Assembly: GCF_040115645.1 (NCBI RefSeq)
Contig: NC_089550.1
Location: 1,054,001-1,118,000 of the forward strand
Direction of reading: 5' to 3'
DNA: 64,000 nt
DNA from: Euwallacea fornicatus
Lineage: Eukaryota > Arthropoda > Insecta > Coleoptera > Curculionidae
Shown one piece after another: positions 63,814 to 64,000 of the stretch. The position numbers were made by a program, and so were the translations under genes. The notes under the pieces were generated by a model. That model saw only the letters and a list, made by a program, of their open reading frames with translations. It searched no databases and had not been told where the DNA came from. Position 1 is the first letter of the stretch, and the number at the start of each line of letters is the position of its first letter.

Positions 63814-64000
63814 CTGTAGTTAATAACTTAATATTATGCAAAAATTTTTCATGTTGGATTATAGTGTTGTATGGAGTTTAGAAATTACATTTACGACGTG
63901 CGTGCGCGCTATCAGTGCGTCGAACTAAGTGCGGCGTGCCTTCGAAAATAGTTGTTCCTGAATATGTGGTGTAACACACTGGGAGACATTCATGCGAGCC

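Overview
This window looks like insect nuclear DNA, most plausibly a beetle; that assignment is inference from overall impression. The support is: small introns with GT-AG ends (several of 50-62 bp), AT-rich noncoding DNA, many decayed mariner/Tc1-type DNA transposons flanked by TA, and a set of conserved animal genes whose proteins read best against insect members of their families. I see no bacterial operons, CRISPR arrays, rRNA or recognisable tRNA.

Layout. 1-23.7 kb is gene-poor. It holds a 592-bp inverted-repeat MITE (1073-1664), a mariner C-terminal fragment (about 2.5-2.9 kb), a frameshifted mariner transposase (9458-10477), a diverged tandem repeat (about 13.5-14.5 kb), a deleted mariner with ~125-bp terminal repeats (16353-16977) and two striking hairpins (17.85 and 20.16 kb). 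Part of it is probably intron of the gene that follows. 23720-25284 (-) is the large first coding exon of a Na+/Ca2+ exchanger (Calx). 28022-29741 (+) is a five-exon ZFYVE19/ANCHR gene. 32956-39230 (-) is a six-exon RRM + RGG + Gly/Tyr-rich RNA-binding protein with a complete mariner-like element in one intron. 39957-41605 (+) is a seven-exon HSPBAP1-like JmjC gene. 43971-53303 (-) is a sixteen-exon Golgi alpha-mannosidase II. 54710-55896 (+) is Fkbp12. 56885-60248 (-) is a thirteen-exon EFR3/rolling blackout gene. 60.3-64 kb has no recognised gene, apart from one possible exon near 63.7 kb.

The exon models were assembled by hand from splice consensus, reading phase and family similarity. Six genes read from ATG to stop without a phase break: ZFYVE19 305 aa, RNA-binding protein 366 aa, HSPBAP1 401 aa, mannosidase 1133 aa, Fkbp12 108 aa, EFR3 797 aa. 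Neighbours alternate in orientation: RNA-binding protein/HSPBAP1 and mannosidase/Fkbp12 are divergent pairs, while ZFYVE19/RNA-binding protein, HSPBAP1/mannosidase and Fkbp12/EFR3 are convergent. The genes are not functionally clustered, and I found no convincing novel multi-gene system. The most interesting leads are the substituted active-site loop in the mannosidase, the freely skippable Gly-rich exons of the RNA-binding protein, the weakened FYVE finger in ANCHR, the perfect hairpins, and a dispersed family of TA-flanked elements sharing a CAGGGTGTCCC-like terminus.
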